A stretch of 64,000 bases of DNA from a virus. Location: IMG/VR virus record IMGVR_UViG_3300010334_000023, positions 124,001-188,000 of that record. One strand, written 5' to 3'. Below the pieces are notes generated by a model. It was not told the origin of the DNA, did no database searches, and saw only the letters and a list, made by a program, of their open reading frames with translations. The position numbers and the translations under genes were made by a program. Of this stretch, positions 26,022-34,743 are shown piece by piece; the first letter of the stretch is position 1; each line of letters starts with the position of its first letter.

Positions 26022-26972
26022 ATGACCTATGTCGCTGGTGGACTGATACAAGCAGCTGATTTTGACGGCTTCTCTGGACCTTTACCGCCCTCACAGGCCT
26101 ATACCAGCCCATCAGCAGCAGCTGATCACATGGCAGCGCTGATTGGCGTAGGCTATGGCGACAGAGGTTATGGTCAGACCAGCACCACTCTGCCAGCTGT
26201 GACAGCGGGACAGATAATCTCGGCTGCGACATGGAATAATCTCTTGAACACCATGGGAACCAGCAACACTCATCAAGGCAGTGGCTTAACCCTGCAGCCA
26301 ACCGTTGCTACAGGCGGTAGGATCATCGCACAGGATGGTAACAATGGCACTGTTAGCATAAGCTCTCTGATCAACACTCTGGACAGCAACAGGCTCAATG
26401 CCAATGTAACCGAAATGACGGTCAGCAGCGTGCTGATCAGCAGCACTAGCACACCATGGGGCGGCGTGATAAATCACGTTTTCACGGTTAATTTTGGCAC
26501 CGAGGATGCGGCTAGGTACTTCTTCAACAGCGGCGGACAGATAAGGTTAAGTGGCGCAAACGTTGGCGGCACCACCCCGGATGCGGCTAGCTGGGCATCA
26601 CTGCTGAGCCAGATGGGAACCATCAAGTTTGGAGCTACTACCACTACCTACACCGGGTCTGGTGGTACTGTGGCCAGCATAGGTTACTATGGAATGACTG
26701 GCAGCAACCAACAGCTGTTCATACACTATGGATCTGGCACGCACTATGCTGGTAATTATTATGCCATACAGGCCTATCGCAGCAGCTACACGGGAGCCAA
26801 TGGCGGCAATGGCAGCCTTTTAACCTTCACTGCTACCTTCAACAACACATCGGGCTATTATTATCATGGTAGCACGGTCAATGGTACTACCACTAGCTAC
26901 GTAGACCAATACAAGGCCACTGGTGTGCTGAGCATCCAGAATCCAAACTTCACGACCACAACACCCCTCTGA
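26022..26972 (+). CDS. Virion structural protein (fibre/tail associated)
   Basis: 316 residues, Gly/Ser/Thr/Asn-rich, no charged catalytic motifs. The N-terminus has ITAGQ-type segments (VTAGQIISAATWNNLLNTMG) that recur in structural proteins of cyanophage-like viruses. The C-terminal half (about 140-316) is strand-rich with HVFTVNFGTEDAARYFFNSG and an aromatic YYYHGSTVNG stretch, suggesting a beta-sandwich tip. It starts 1 nt after the fibre gene stop and ends the structural block. Receptor binding is possible but unproven. Confidence 0.6.
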   Translation: MTYVAGGLIQAADFDGFSGPLPPSQAYTSPSAAADHMAALIGVGYGDRGYGQTSTTLPAVTAGQIISAATWNNLLNTMGTSNTHQGSGLTLQPTVATGGRIIAQDGNNGTVSISSLINTLDSNRLNANVTEMTVSSVLISSTSTPWGGVINHVFTVNFGTEDAARYFFNSGGQIRLSGANVGGTTPDAASWASLLSQMGTIKFGATTTTYTGSGGTVASIGYYGMTGSNQQLFIHYGSGTHYAGNYYAIQAYRSSYTGANGGNGSLLTFTATFNNTSGYYYHGSTVNGTTTSYVDQYKATGVLSIQNPNFTTTTPL

Positions 26973-26976
26973 TATC

Positions 26977-27005
26977 TTGACACTGTGAGCATTTGCAGCC
27001 ACAAT
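26977..27005 (+). promoter_or_regulatory. Possible sigma70-like promoter for the glycosyltransferase operon
   Basis: TTGACA, 17-nt spacer, then CACAAT (4 of 6 to consensus), just after the last structural gene stop. It could start the 11.7-kb operon of sugar-modifying enzymes that follows. The -10 is weak. Confidence 0.4.
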
Positions 27006-27021
27006 CGCTAGATAAGCGATT
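27003..27021 (+). promoter_or_regulatory. 7-bp hairpin directly upstream of a ribosome binding site
   Basis: AATCGCT-AGATA-AGCGATT is a perfect 7-bp stem with a 5-nt loop. It touches the GGAG Shine-Dalgarno at 27022-27025 of the gene at 27032. There is no T-run, so it is more likely an RNA-stability or translation element, or a processing site between the structural and glycosyltransferase segments, than a terminator. Confidence 0.5.
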
Positions 27022-27031
27022 GGAGATCAGC

Positions 27032-27388
27032 ATGGATGAAAGACTAGAGAAAGCCCTGGAATTCAGCAGGTATCGTATCAGCCTTTTCAATCGCAAAGAA
27101 GACCTCAAACTGAGGCTCAAGAACATGCTGCTTCATGCCACAGACGGTGGTATCTTCACCATTGATCAACAGCTCATCACCTTCGTAGAGATGTTGGTCA
27201 GCAAGGGTAGGATGCAGGCTGTGCTGCTTGATGACAACGGTAATCCGATTGAAATCGCTGATCTAGCTCAGTTTGCTGACGACATAATTGGCAAGTATTT
27301 TGAATCGACCAATCTCTATTATGCGGAATATGCCAAGCTTCGCAGTGCCCGCACGGTAAAGAGCATATACGAGTTCGTTGATGACTGA
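27032..27388 (+). CDS. Conserved phage protein of unknown function, 118 aa
   Basis: A charged, largely helical protein (MDERLEKALEFSRYRISLFN, LRLKNMLLHATDGG, then DDIIGKYFESTNLYYAEYAK). Start ATG at 27032 follows GGAG at 6-nt spacing; an upstream in-frame TTG at 26993 lacks a site. It overlaps the next gene by 8 nt and is the first gene of the glycosyltransferase operon. No enzymatic motif is visible. Because it is between structural genes and glycosyltransferases it could belong to either group. Confidence 0.6.
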   Translation: MDERLEKALEFSRYRISLFNRKEDLKLRLKNMLLHATDGGIFTIDQQLITFVEMLVSKGRMQAVLLDDNGNPIEIADLAQFADDIIGKYFESTNLYYAEYAKLRSARTVKSIYEFVDD

Positions 27389-28289
27389 TTATCCCAGAGA
27401 ATTTAGGCTGGATCGCGGTTTCGTGATGTTTGCCTACAACAACTCCAACATAGACTACGCATCGCTGGCATTGGTAAATGCTCTGCTGATCAAGAAAAAC
27501 CTCAAGACCAATGCCGTGGCCCTGATAGCAGATCACAATGCTGTGTATCACCTGGAGTCGCTATACAACACTGAAGTCATCAGCAGGGCTTTTGATCGCA
27601 TCATCATTGACGAGCCCACGGACATCAATGTTGGCAAGCGCAGGTTCCATGATACTAGGTACACAGCGTTTACCGACGGCTATCGCAACACCAATCGCGC
27701 CAGTGTCTATGATTTAAGCCCTTTTGAAGAGACCATGCTGATAGACAGTGACTATCTCATGCTTGACTCTAGCTTTGACATGGTCTGGGGCAGTGTCGAG
27801 GGCATGATGTGCAATAGGCACACCAGAGACTTGGACCACGGTGTAGACAAGTTTGGCTTTGACAATCGCTTCAACGATATGAGCATACCGCTCTATTGGG
27901 CTACAGCAGTCTATTTCCGCAAGACTGACAGGAGCAGGTTGATATTTGAGCTTATGAACTTCATCAAGGAGAACTATGCCTATTATCAGTATCTCTATAG
28001 GTTCAATCACAGCGGCTACTTCCGCAATGACTATGCTCTGAGCATGGCACTGCACATGACCAACAATCTCATTGAGCATGACAACATATCAGCACTGCCA
28101 GTTGACCACATCATGTTCAGCATGGAAAACGATGAGATGCACGGTTTCAAGGATGGATGTTGCTTGATGACCAGTGAGCCCACGCAGGGTGATTTCCGTA
28201 TCCATAACGTTGACTACAACGTGCATGTGATGAACAAACGTGCTATACTGCGACTCAAGGATGACTTCATTGCCTACGCTCTCAGCTGA
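27381..28289 (+). CDS. GT-A type glycosyltransferase-like protein
   Basis: 302 residues. The N-terminus (FVMFAYNNSNIDYASLALVN) matches the nucleotide-sugar binding start of phage glycosyltransferases of the GT8-like group, and LIDSDYLML places a metal-binding D-x-D at residues 122-124. NRHTRD and PLYWATAVYFRKT follow, typical of the acceptor region. It is a paralogue of the next gene product. No signal peptide, so a cytoplasmic enzyme acting on phage proteins, DNA or a small precursor is likely; donor and acceptor are unknown. ATG at 27381 overlaps the upstream gene by 8 nt. Confidence 0.72.
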   Translation: MTDYPREFRLDRGFVMFAYNNSNIDYASLALVNALLIKKNLKTNAVALIADHNAVYHLESLYNTEVISRAFDRIIIDEPTDINVGKRRFHDTRYTAFTDGYRNTNRASVYDLSPFEETMLIDSDYLMLDSSFDMVWGSVEGMMCNRHTRDLDHGVDKFGFDNRFNDMSIPLYWATAVYFRKTDRSRLIFELMNFIKENYAYYQYLYRFNHSGYFRNDYALSMALHMTNNLIEHDNISALPVDHIMFSMENDEMHGFKDGCCLMTSEPTQGDFRIHNVDYNVHVMNKRAILRLKDDFIAYALS

Positions 28290-29151
28290 CATCAACCATA
28301 GACCTCGCGGTTTCTTTACCTTCGCGCAGAACAACGAACGCACGGATTATCTGCGCATGGCCTATGCACTAGCCCTGAGCCTCAAGGTGTCGCAGCAGAG
28401 TGTGCCCTATCTCACTGTTGGCATAACGCCTGGCATGACAGTTCCAGATCAATATGCTTGGGCCTTTGACAATATCATAGAGATTCCTTGGGGAGACCAT
28501 GCGGCAGACAGCAGCTGGAAGCTGGAGAACGAGTGGAAGTCCATATACATGACGCCCTATGAAGAGACTATCAAGCTGGACTGTGACATGCTGTTTTTCA
28601 CAGATCTCGGTAGGATCTGGGATCAGCTGAGCCAAAGAGATTTCGTGATATGTAACCAAGTGTTGAACTACAAGTCAGACGTAATAACCAGCGACGTCTA
28701 TCGCAAGGTATTCACAGACAACCAGCTACCAAATGTCTACACGGCATTCATGTATTTCAAGAAGACCACAGAGACACATGAGATATTTGACTTAGCTAAG
28801 TTCGTTTTCAGGAACTGGGAAACCATGTTCCTGGAGACCATGAAACCAGAAAATCGGCCTAACTATGTCAGCACTGACGTGGTTTTTGCTCTGGTGCTCA
28901 AGCTGTTGGACCTGGACCAACACTGCTATACAGCACGAGCAATACCTACCTTCACGCACATGAAGAGCCAACTGCAGGGATGGGGCACAGGTATCACAGA
29001 AGACTGGACCAAGCACATGCCAGTGTTTTTCAATCCTAGATTGGAATGCAAGATAGGAAATCATCTGCAGTTCCATCCACTGCACTACCATATCAAGGGA
29101 TTCGTAACCGACGAGATATTGGAATATTATGAGCGAGCAGCAGGAAGATAA
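28261..29151 (+). CDS. GT-A type glycosyltransferase-like protein
   Basis: 296 residues, paralogous to the preceding enzyme: RGFFTFAQNNERTDYLRMAY at the N-terminus, KLDCDMLFF with D-x-D at residues 107-109, then VYTAFMYFKKT. The start is uncertain: ATG at 28261 overlaps the upstream gene by 29 nt and has only AAGG immediately before it; GTG at 28240 is an alternative without a better site. Donor and acceptor unknown. Confidence 0.7.
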   Translation: MTSLPTLSADINHRPRGFFTFAQNNERTDYLRMAYALALSLKVSQQSVPYLTVGITPGMTVPDQYAWAFDNIIEIPWGDHAADSSWKLENEWKSIYMTPYEETIKLDCDMLFFTDLGRIWDQLSQRDFVICNQVLNYKSDVITSDVYRKVFTDNQLPNVYTAFMYFKKTTETHEIFDLAKFVFRNWETMFLETMKPENRPNYVSTDVVFALVLKLLDLDQHCYTARAIPTFTHMKSQLQGWGTGITEDWTKHMPVFFNPRLECKIGNHLQFHPLHYHIKGFVTDEILEYYERAAGR

Positions 29152-29686
29152 ACAGGCCTGGGTTTGGTATGACAGGGTTACCCTGCAGCTGAAGCATGTG
29201 AGCTTCAATCTGAATGGTCACCAAGGCAATGATCTGGAAAAGATGCCGATGCACTATGACAGCGCATTGGACATCGCCAACGGCAAGAGCAGGCTTTTTG
29301 AATACGAGCTGGTTGATGCGCAGGGAGAGCTAACTGTGCGTTACAAGAGGCACAAGATTCCTTTCAAGAAGTTCTGGCAACTGGTTGATCTCAATATAGA
29401 GAACAAGTTTGATGGATATTTCAACGACGCTGAATCTGCTCGCAGTCCAGTGCAGATATCAGATCTTTCTCCTGCTGGCTTTACCGTTGGTGTGCGTGAT
29501 ATGGTACGCAACATAGTGTTCTATATCACCATGAAGAACGATCCAAACTATCTCATCAAAAAGATCGATCTCTATCCACTTGCCGAGGATGCTGCTAGCA
29601 CCACTGGTATCTTCGTGCCAGTTGATCTTGATGAGCCGTATAGCATATATGTGAAGTATGACGAAGTGAGGTACGATGCTACATGA
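29129..29686 (+). CDS. Unknown protein of the glycosyltransferase operon, 185 aa
   Basis: The N-terminus is polar (MSEQQEDKQAWVWYDRVTLQ), the centre has RLFEYELVDAQGELTVRYK and PFKKFWQLVDLNIENKFDG, and the C-terminal third is strand-rich (FVPVDLDEPYSIYVKYDEV). It overlaps the upstream glycosyltransferase by 23 nt and the next by 11 nt, so it is co-translated with them. No catalytic motif was recognised; a structural accessory or binding protein is possible. Confidence 0.55.
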   Translation: MSEQQEDKQAWVWYDRVTLQLKHVSFNLNGHQGNDLEKMPMHYDSALDIANGKSRLFEYELVDAQGELTVRYKRHKIPFKKFWQLVDLNIENKFDGYFNDAESARSPVQISDLSPAGFTVGVRDMVRNIVFYITMKNDPNYLIKKIDLYPLAEDAASTTGIFVPVDLDEPYSIYVKYDEVRYDAT

Positions 29687-30581
29687 GATGAACGAATTCG
29701 ACTTTGTGTTCCTAAGCTATGATGAACCCAATGCCGAGATTCTCTATGCTGAGTTGGTGAACAAGGTACCGTGGGCCAAGCGAGTTCATGGTGTGCGCGG
29801 TTTTGACTCAGCACACAGGGCCTGTGCTGACATAGCTGATACTGATTTCTTCGTGACTGTGGACGGCGATAATCGCGTGCATGACAGCTTCCTCAACACC
29901 AAGATAGAGATAAACAATGGGCAAGAAGACCATGCATGGACATGGGCAGGTCGCAATCACGTTAATGGTTTGGTCTATGGCAATGGTGGACTGAAGCTGT
30001 GGAGCAAACAGTTTGTGCGCAGCATGAACAGCCACGAGAACAGCAACAGTGATGCTGGCAAGGTTGACTTCTGTTGGAACATGAGATACCACGAAGTGTT
30101 TGGCACACACAGCACCAGCATGATCAATGCCAGCCCCTATCAGGCCTGGCGAGCTGGTTATCGCGAAGGCGTGAAGATGAGCCTAGAGACTGGACGCAAG
30201 GTTCCATATCAGGATTTTAGCAGGAAGATCTGGATCTATAATCTCCACAAGCTGCTGATCTGGTGCAGTGTTGGAGCTGACGTGGAGAACGGCATATGGA
30301 GCATGCTGGGTGCTAGGCAGGGCGCACACGACTGCAATCTCACAGATGACGATCACACCAAGATCAGTGACTATGGTTGGTTTGAAGAGAAATGGCACAG
30401 CACCAAGGACTGTGATCCGCAAGCACAGTGCCTCATGCTAGGGCAGCTGCTGAGGCAGAAACTTGGCATAGAGATAGCTGACTTAGATGCTGATCAAAGC
30501 AGATTCCACAAGCGCATATACATAAATCCACCCAGGCCCATGGTCAGCTATGAGCAGATCAAACATCTATCGGCAGTCTGA
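29676..30581 (+). CDS. DGD-motif glycosyltransferase-like protein
   Basis: 301 residues of a phage family with a GT-A-like fold pattern. FDFVFLSYDEPNAE begins the Rossmann part, AKRVHGVRGFDSAHRACADI follows, and FVTVDGDN gives D-G-D at 63-65, the probable nucleotide-sugar/metal site. The second half has NGLVYGNGGLKLWSK and SPYQAWRAGYREGVKM. It is closely related to the gene at 33116 and more distantly to those at 30581 and 32430. Start ATG 29676 lies 4 nt after GAGG; ATG at 29688 is an alternative. Substrate unknown. Confidence 0.68.
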   Translation: MLHEMNEFDFVFLSYDEPNAEILYAELVNKVPWAKRVHGVRGFDSAHRACADIADTDFFVTVDGDNRVHDSFLNTKIEINNGQEDHAWTWAGRNHVNGLVYGNGGLKLWSKQFVRSMNSHENSNSDAGKVDFCWNMRYHEVFGTHSTSMINASPYQAWRAGYREGVKMSLETGRKVPYQDFSRKIWIYNLHKLLIWCSVGADVENGIWSMLGARQGAHDCNLTDDDHTKISDYGWFEEKWHSTKDCDPQAQCLMLGQLLRQKLGIEIADLDADQSRFHKRIYINPPRPMVSYEQIKHLSAV

Positions 30582-32428
30582 TGTTTGACATCTTTTTCGT
30601 GAGCCGACATCCCAGCGATCGTTCACTTCACTCTGAGTTCTGCAGGCGTTTTCCGGCTGCTATGCTGCTGCGAGGTCAGGACAACGTCTGTGATGTGATC
30701 AACTCTGCGAGGACTCGCAGCCTAACCAGCATGTATTGGTTGGTAACTGATGATGCGATTCTGCCAGATGAAATGGATCTAACTTGGAAACCAGAAACCT
30801 GGGACAGCCACTATCCGCACCATTGGCCAACAGCAGACCAACTTGACGAGTCTGGTAAAGAATTCTCTGGGGCCTATCTCATGCCAAGGTCTTATAGACC
30901 AACCGCTGAAGAGCTATCATCTGGCATACTGCGCGAAGTCAAACATATGACAGGTCATCTGACAGTCAGACCCTATGACATTGTCTTAGCCAGCCGGCAT
31001 AGCAAGAACTATCAGGCATTTGAGGATTTTGCTCTGCGATATCCCAAAGCCAACTATCTGCCAGACCAGACCAGCATTGAATCAGCAGTGGCTGAAAGCA
31101 AGGAGATCTGCCGTACACGCATGTATTGGTTGATCACCGATGATGTGTTCCTACCTGATGAGCTTGATCTCAGCTGGAGACCTCCGGTCTGGGATCGGAT
31201 CTATACACATGTTTGGCCAACGCAGCCTACTTCGGATCCGCAATCATGCGGGTCGTCTGGTGTTTACCTCATTCCATGCAGCGTTGAACGAGATTTCCTC
31301 GATCAGTGCAAGCATGTACCAGCTCCGAGCTGTTCAGTGATACCCTATGATCGCATCATGAGCCTCAGCACCACATCTGATCCCTGTGACAAGGTAGTGC
31401 ATAACAACGATCTTTTTGATGCATGCGTACAAGCCAAGGAGCTAGCTGTCACGGAGATGCATTGGCTGGCGCTGGGAGACATAAACATATTGCCAGATTT
31501 TGATCTCAGCTGGAGACCAGCAGAATGGGACCGTGACTATGTTCACATATGGCCAACCATAGGTCTGGACGGTCAGATAACCTATGAACAGGAAGGTATC
31601 TATCTCATACCAGGTGATCACACGCCTCGAGCTTCTAGGTCTGGAAGCTATCTAGGTCGCAGCAAGACCATGGATCAGCCTGCTGCTATACAGCTGCCAT
31701 TTGACATATTCTTCATCAGCTACGACGAAAGCTATGCTGAAGAAAACTGGCAGGATCTGGTTGAGCGATATCCTAGGGCCAAGAGGGTCCATGGAATCAA
31801 GGGTATACACAACGCACATCGATGCTGCGCCGGTCAGTCGCGTACCAGCATGTTCTATACCGTTGATGCAGACACGGTGTGCAGTTCCGGCTGGGATTTC
31901 AGCTATCGTCCTCCAAGGCACGACAGGGATTATCTACATGTTTGGTACAGTGAGAATCCCGTGAATGGTCTCTGCTATGGCTGGGGCAGCATCAAGCTGT
32001 GGCCCAAGATGGCAGTGCTGGAGTTTGATCAAAACTGGTTGGATTTCACTACTACAGTGGGCAACATCAAGGTAATACCAGAGACCGTAGCCGAGACCAG
32101 ATATAACAGGGATCAGCTCACTACTTGGCGCAGCGCCTTCCGTGAGAGCGTGAAGCTATGCCAGAACGTGGCCATGGGTGAAACTGGAGAAAGCCTGGAT
32201 AGGCTGCTGGTATGGCTGAACGCTGACAGTGCCGCAGACTGGTCTGATGACAGCAGGCAGGGTGCTGCCGATGGCCTGAGATTCTATCAGGAGTCGCAGG
32301 ACTCGTCTGACACACCTCTGACACTGATCAATGATTTTGATTGGCTCGCAGATAGATTCAATAATCGCATTAGAGACCTGGACGACTTTGATCGAGATGA
32401 TCTGCTGGACCTGCTGGGAACGGATTGA
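30581..32428 (+). CDS. Multi-domain protein: three degenerate and one intact DGD-type glycosyltransferase-like unit
   Basis: 615 residues, starting inside the previous stop (TGATG). Three N-terminal half-domains repeat at about 1-105, 129-228 and 252-350: each begins with FDIFFVSRH / YDIVLASRH / YDRIMSLST, then has M-x-W-L-x-x-D-D-like centres (YWLVTDDAILPDE, YWLITDDVFLPDE, HWLALGDINILPD), L-x-W-(K/R)-P and a closing Y-L-(M/I)-P. A fourth, full-length unit from about 369 to 615 has FDIFFISYDESYAEENW, AKRVHGIKGIHNAHRC, TVDADTV (D429-A-D431) and NPVNGLCYGWGSIKLWP. The degenerate units lack the D-G-D and the second half, so they are probably binding modules. Substrate unknown. Confidence 0.65.
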   Translation: MFDIFFVSRHPSDRSLHSEFCRRFPAAMLLRGQDNVCDVINSARTRSLTSMYWLVTDDAILPDEMDLTWKPETWDSHYPHHWPTADQLDESGKEFSGAYLMPRSYRPTAEELSSGILREVKHMTGHLTVRPYDIVLASRHSKNYQAFEDFALRYPKANYLPDQTSIESAVAESKEICRTRMYWLITDDVFLPDELDLSWRPPVWDRIYTHVWPTQPTSDPQSCGSSGVYLIPCSVERDFLDQCKHVPAPSCSVIPYDRIMSLSTTSDPCDKVVHNNDLFDACVQAKELAVTEMHWLALGDINILPDFDLSWRPAEWDRDYVHIWPTIGLDGQITYEQEGIYLIPGDHTPRASRSGSYLGRSKTMDQPAAIQLPFDIFFISYDESYAEENWQDLVERYPRAKRVHGIKGIHNAHRCCAGQSRTSMFYTVDADTVCSSGWDFSYRPPRHDRDYLHVWYSENPVNGLCYGWGSIKLWPKMAVLEFDQNWLDFTTTVGNIKVIPETVAETRYNRDQLTTWRSAFRESVKLCQNVAMGETGESLDRLLVWLNADSAADWSDDSRQGAADGLRFYQESQDSSDTPLTLINDFDWLADRFNNRIRDLDDFDRDDLLDLLGTD

Positions 32429-32429
32429 G

Positions 32430-33119
32430 ATGTATGACATAGTTTTTATCAGCTACGAAGAATCAAATGCTGCTGCTAATTGGCAGCTGCTCAAGGACAG
32501 ATTTCCTGCTGCCAAGAGGTTGCATGGCATCACAGGGCTTCATCAAGCACACATCACGGCTGCTAACATGGCCCAGACTGACATGTTTTATGTGGTAGAT
32601 GGTGATGCTGTGATTGAACCCGACTTTGTTTTTGACCACGTGGTTCCGGAACATCAACTGGATCATGTGCATGTGTTCCGTGCTAGGAATCCAATCAATG
32701 ACCTAGTCTACGGCTACGGTGCTGTAAAGCTACTGCCAGTGGCCGAGGTCAAGCGATTGGTGGAGAGAGACTTCAAACCGGACATGACCAGCAGCATCAA
32801 TCGCAAGTACAAGATCATACATCAGCTATCAAATGTCACAGCGTTTAACACTGATCCCTACAACACTTGGCGCAGCGCTTTCAGAGAATGTGCCAAGCTG
32901 GCCAGCGGCGTCATAGATGGGCAGGTTAACATCGAGACAGAGCAGAGACTAGAGATTTGGTGCACCAAAGGCAGTGGCAGGGACTATGGCTATTGGTGTC
33001 TGCTTGGTGCGCAGGCCGGCAGGCAGTTTGGCCTGGACAGCCGAGGCACTGATCAGCTGATGAAGATCAACGATTGGACATGGCTTCGCCAGAGATACGA
33101 GGAGAGCGGACTGAAATGA
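32430..33119 (+). CDS. DGD-motif glycosyltransferase-like protein, compact
   Basis: 229 residues, the shortest complete copy of the family: YDIVFISYEESNAAANWQLL, AKRLHGITGLHQAHITAANM, FYVVDGDAV (D-G-D 57-59), NPINDLVYGYGAVKLLP and TWRSAFRECAKL. It starts 1 nt after the upstream stop and overlaps the next gene by 4 nt. It resembles the intact fourth unit of the preceding protein most closely (both have TWRSAFRE). Donor and acceptor unknown. Confidence 0.66.
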   Translation: MYDIVFISYEESNAAANWQLLKDRFPAAKRLHGITGLHQAHITAANMAQTDMFYVVDGDAVIEPDFVFDHVVPEHQLDHVHVFRARNPINDLVYGYGAVKLLPVAEVKRLVERDFKPDMTSSINRKYKIIHQLSNVTAFNTDPYNTWRSAFRECAKLASGVIDGQVNIETEQRLEIWCTKGSGRDYGYWCLLGAQAGRQFGLDSRGTDQLMKINDWTWLRQRYEESGLK

Positions 33120-33985
33120 GCGAGTATTGGCCCAGAGATATAGATGCTTTCTACATCAGCTATGACGAACCAAACTGCGAAGACAACTGGGCCAGGGTGC
33201 TGGACATGCTACCTCAAGCCAAGCGCACGCACGGAGTCAAGGGATTTGATGCTGCACACAAGGCCTGTGCCGAGGCCAGCCAGACAGAGAGATTCCTCAC
33301 CATTGATGGTGATAACTGGCTGTTGGCTGACGGATTAGACACAAAGCTAGACGACACTGGAATGGAAGACGTGGTCTTCAGCTTCAAGAGCAGGAATGCG
33401 GTCAATGGTCTTGAATATGGTAACGGAGGTCTAAAATGCTGGCGCAGAGATGTGTTGCTGGCTAGCAACACACATGAGAGCAGCGACAACACAGACTTCT
33501 GCTGGGATCTGCGCTACTATCAAGTTGATGTGTTGAGCAGCATTGGCGTTAACAACGCCACGCCTTACCAGGCTTGGCGAGCCGGTTATCGCGAAGGCGT
33601 GAAGATGAGCTATGTGAATGGCAAACCCATGTCTGATCCAATCGCCGATCGCAAGCTGATAGCTCACAGTAACCATAGCAAGCTGCAGATATGGATGACC
33701 TTGGGCAGGGACGTGACCAACGGAGCATGGGCCATGCTGGGAGCAAGGCAAGGCTTCTGCGATCTCTATAGCGGTACCATAGGCAACACTGTGATCAATG
33801 ACTATGATTGGTTCGCAGAGAAATGGAAGAAGATCCAACACCTCAACACAGATGCTGCGCTATCTCAGCATGCTCGCAGACTTCGAGACGAGTTTGATTT
33901 TTTCGTTCCGGAACTTGATCAACTGACCAGCCAGTGGTTCAAGAAAACCTATGTGCATCCGCAGCGACGAGGTCTGATGCTATGA
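33116..33985 (+). CDS. DGD-motif glycosyltransferase-like protein
   Basis: 289 residues, close paralogue of the protein at 29676: AFYISYDEPNCEDNW, AKRTHGVKGFDAAHKACAEA, FLTIDGDN (D-G-D 64-66), NGLEYGNGGLKCW and TPYQAWRAGYREGVKMSY, where only a few residues differ. ATGA overlap with the upstream stop and a GGAGAG site. The two copies flank the repeat protein and the compact copy, so the array looks like successive duplication. Confidence 0.67.
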   Translation: MSEYWPRDIDAFYISYDEPNCEDNWARVLDMLPQAKRTHGVKGFDAAHKACAEASQTERFLTIDGDNWLLADGLDTKLDDTGMEDVVFSFKSRNAVNGLEYGNGGLKCWRRDVLLASNTHESSDNTDFCWDLRYYQVDVLSSIGVNNATPYQAWRAGYREGVKMSYVNGKPMSDPIADRKLIAHSNHSKLQIWMTLGRDVTNGAWAMLGARQGFCDLYSGTIGNTVINDYDWFAEKWKKIQHLNTDAALSQHARRLRDEFDFFVPELDQLTSQWFKKTYVHPQRRGLML

Positions 33986-34743
33986 TCAAGTCTCCTCCTA
34001 GGAGATTGATACGATCGCTGCTGGGACACCTAGACCAGGAGGGTCTGTCTCTGCCTCTGTTGCGGTTCATGCTAGGCAACTTTGACAGCTATGATGATCA
34101 CTTGGTCATGCTCAAGCAGGTCATGGCAGTGTCGCAGCTGGATACTGAGCTGGTTGGCAAAGATGCATGGAGCGAAGGTCAGCTGCTGAGCAAGCATTGG
34201 CTGTGCGAACAGCTATCAAACCTGGACAAGAACCTCGGAGAGATATGGATAGCCTGTGGATGGATAGGATCTCTGGCTTTGATGATCGACTGTTATAGAC
34301 CACATCTGCGTTTCAAGAGCCTGCGCAGCTTTGATATTGACAGTCGCTGCGCTGATCTAGCTGACGCGCTTAACAAGCGCATGCTGCTGGATGATTGGCG
34401 TTTCAAGGCCAGCACTGCTGACGTGAACGATCTCACCTACGATGACCACCTGTGGCTCACCAGCAGGTCACAGAATAGGACTGAGCGCATGGTTGGAACC
34501 GCAGACACCGTGATCAATACCAGCTGTGAACATCTAGCTGATTTTGACTTTTGGTTTGGTCGCATACCAACCGGAAAGCTCGTGGTGCTTCAATGTAGCA
34601 ATCACGACAGCTATGCCGGACATGTCAATCACATGGACAGCATGACTGAGCTGGCCATGAGAGCTCGATGCCGCCGCATCATGTACAAGGGCACGCTGGA
34701 CTGCGGGCCCTACCAGCGCCACATGTTGATAGGAGTGAAATGA
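33982..34743 (+). CDS. Class I methyltransferase-like protein
   Basis: 253 residues. After a helical N-terminus (1-80), residues 86-120 read GEIWIACGWIGSLALM and RSFDID, resembling the SAM-binding loop and the acidic ribose-binding residue of Rossmann-fold methyltransferases. TADTVINTSCEHLADF and GKLVVLQCSNHD follow in the place of motif IV and the next strand. It is a paralogue of the C-terminal half of the next gene product. The glycine loop is unusual, so a non-catalytic or divergent enzyme is possible. Substrate unknown. ATGA overlap with both neighbours. Confidence 0.6.
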   Translation: MIKSPPRRLIRSLLGHLDQEGLSLPLLRFMLGNFDSYDDHLVMLKQVMAVSQLDTELVGKDAWSEGQLLSKHWLCEQLSNLDKNLGEIWIACGWIGSLALMIDCYRPHLRFKSLRSFDIDSRCADLADALNKRMLLDDWRFKASTADVNDLTYDDHLWLTSRSQNRTERMVGTADTVINTSCEHLADFDFWFGRIPTGKLVVLQCSNHDSYAGHVNHMDSMTELAMRARCRRIMYKGTLDCGPYQRHMLIGVK

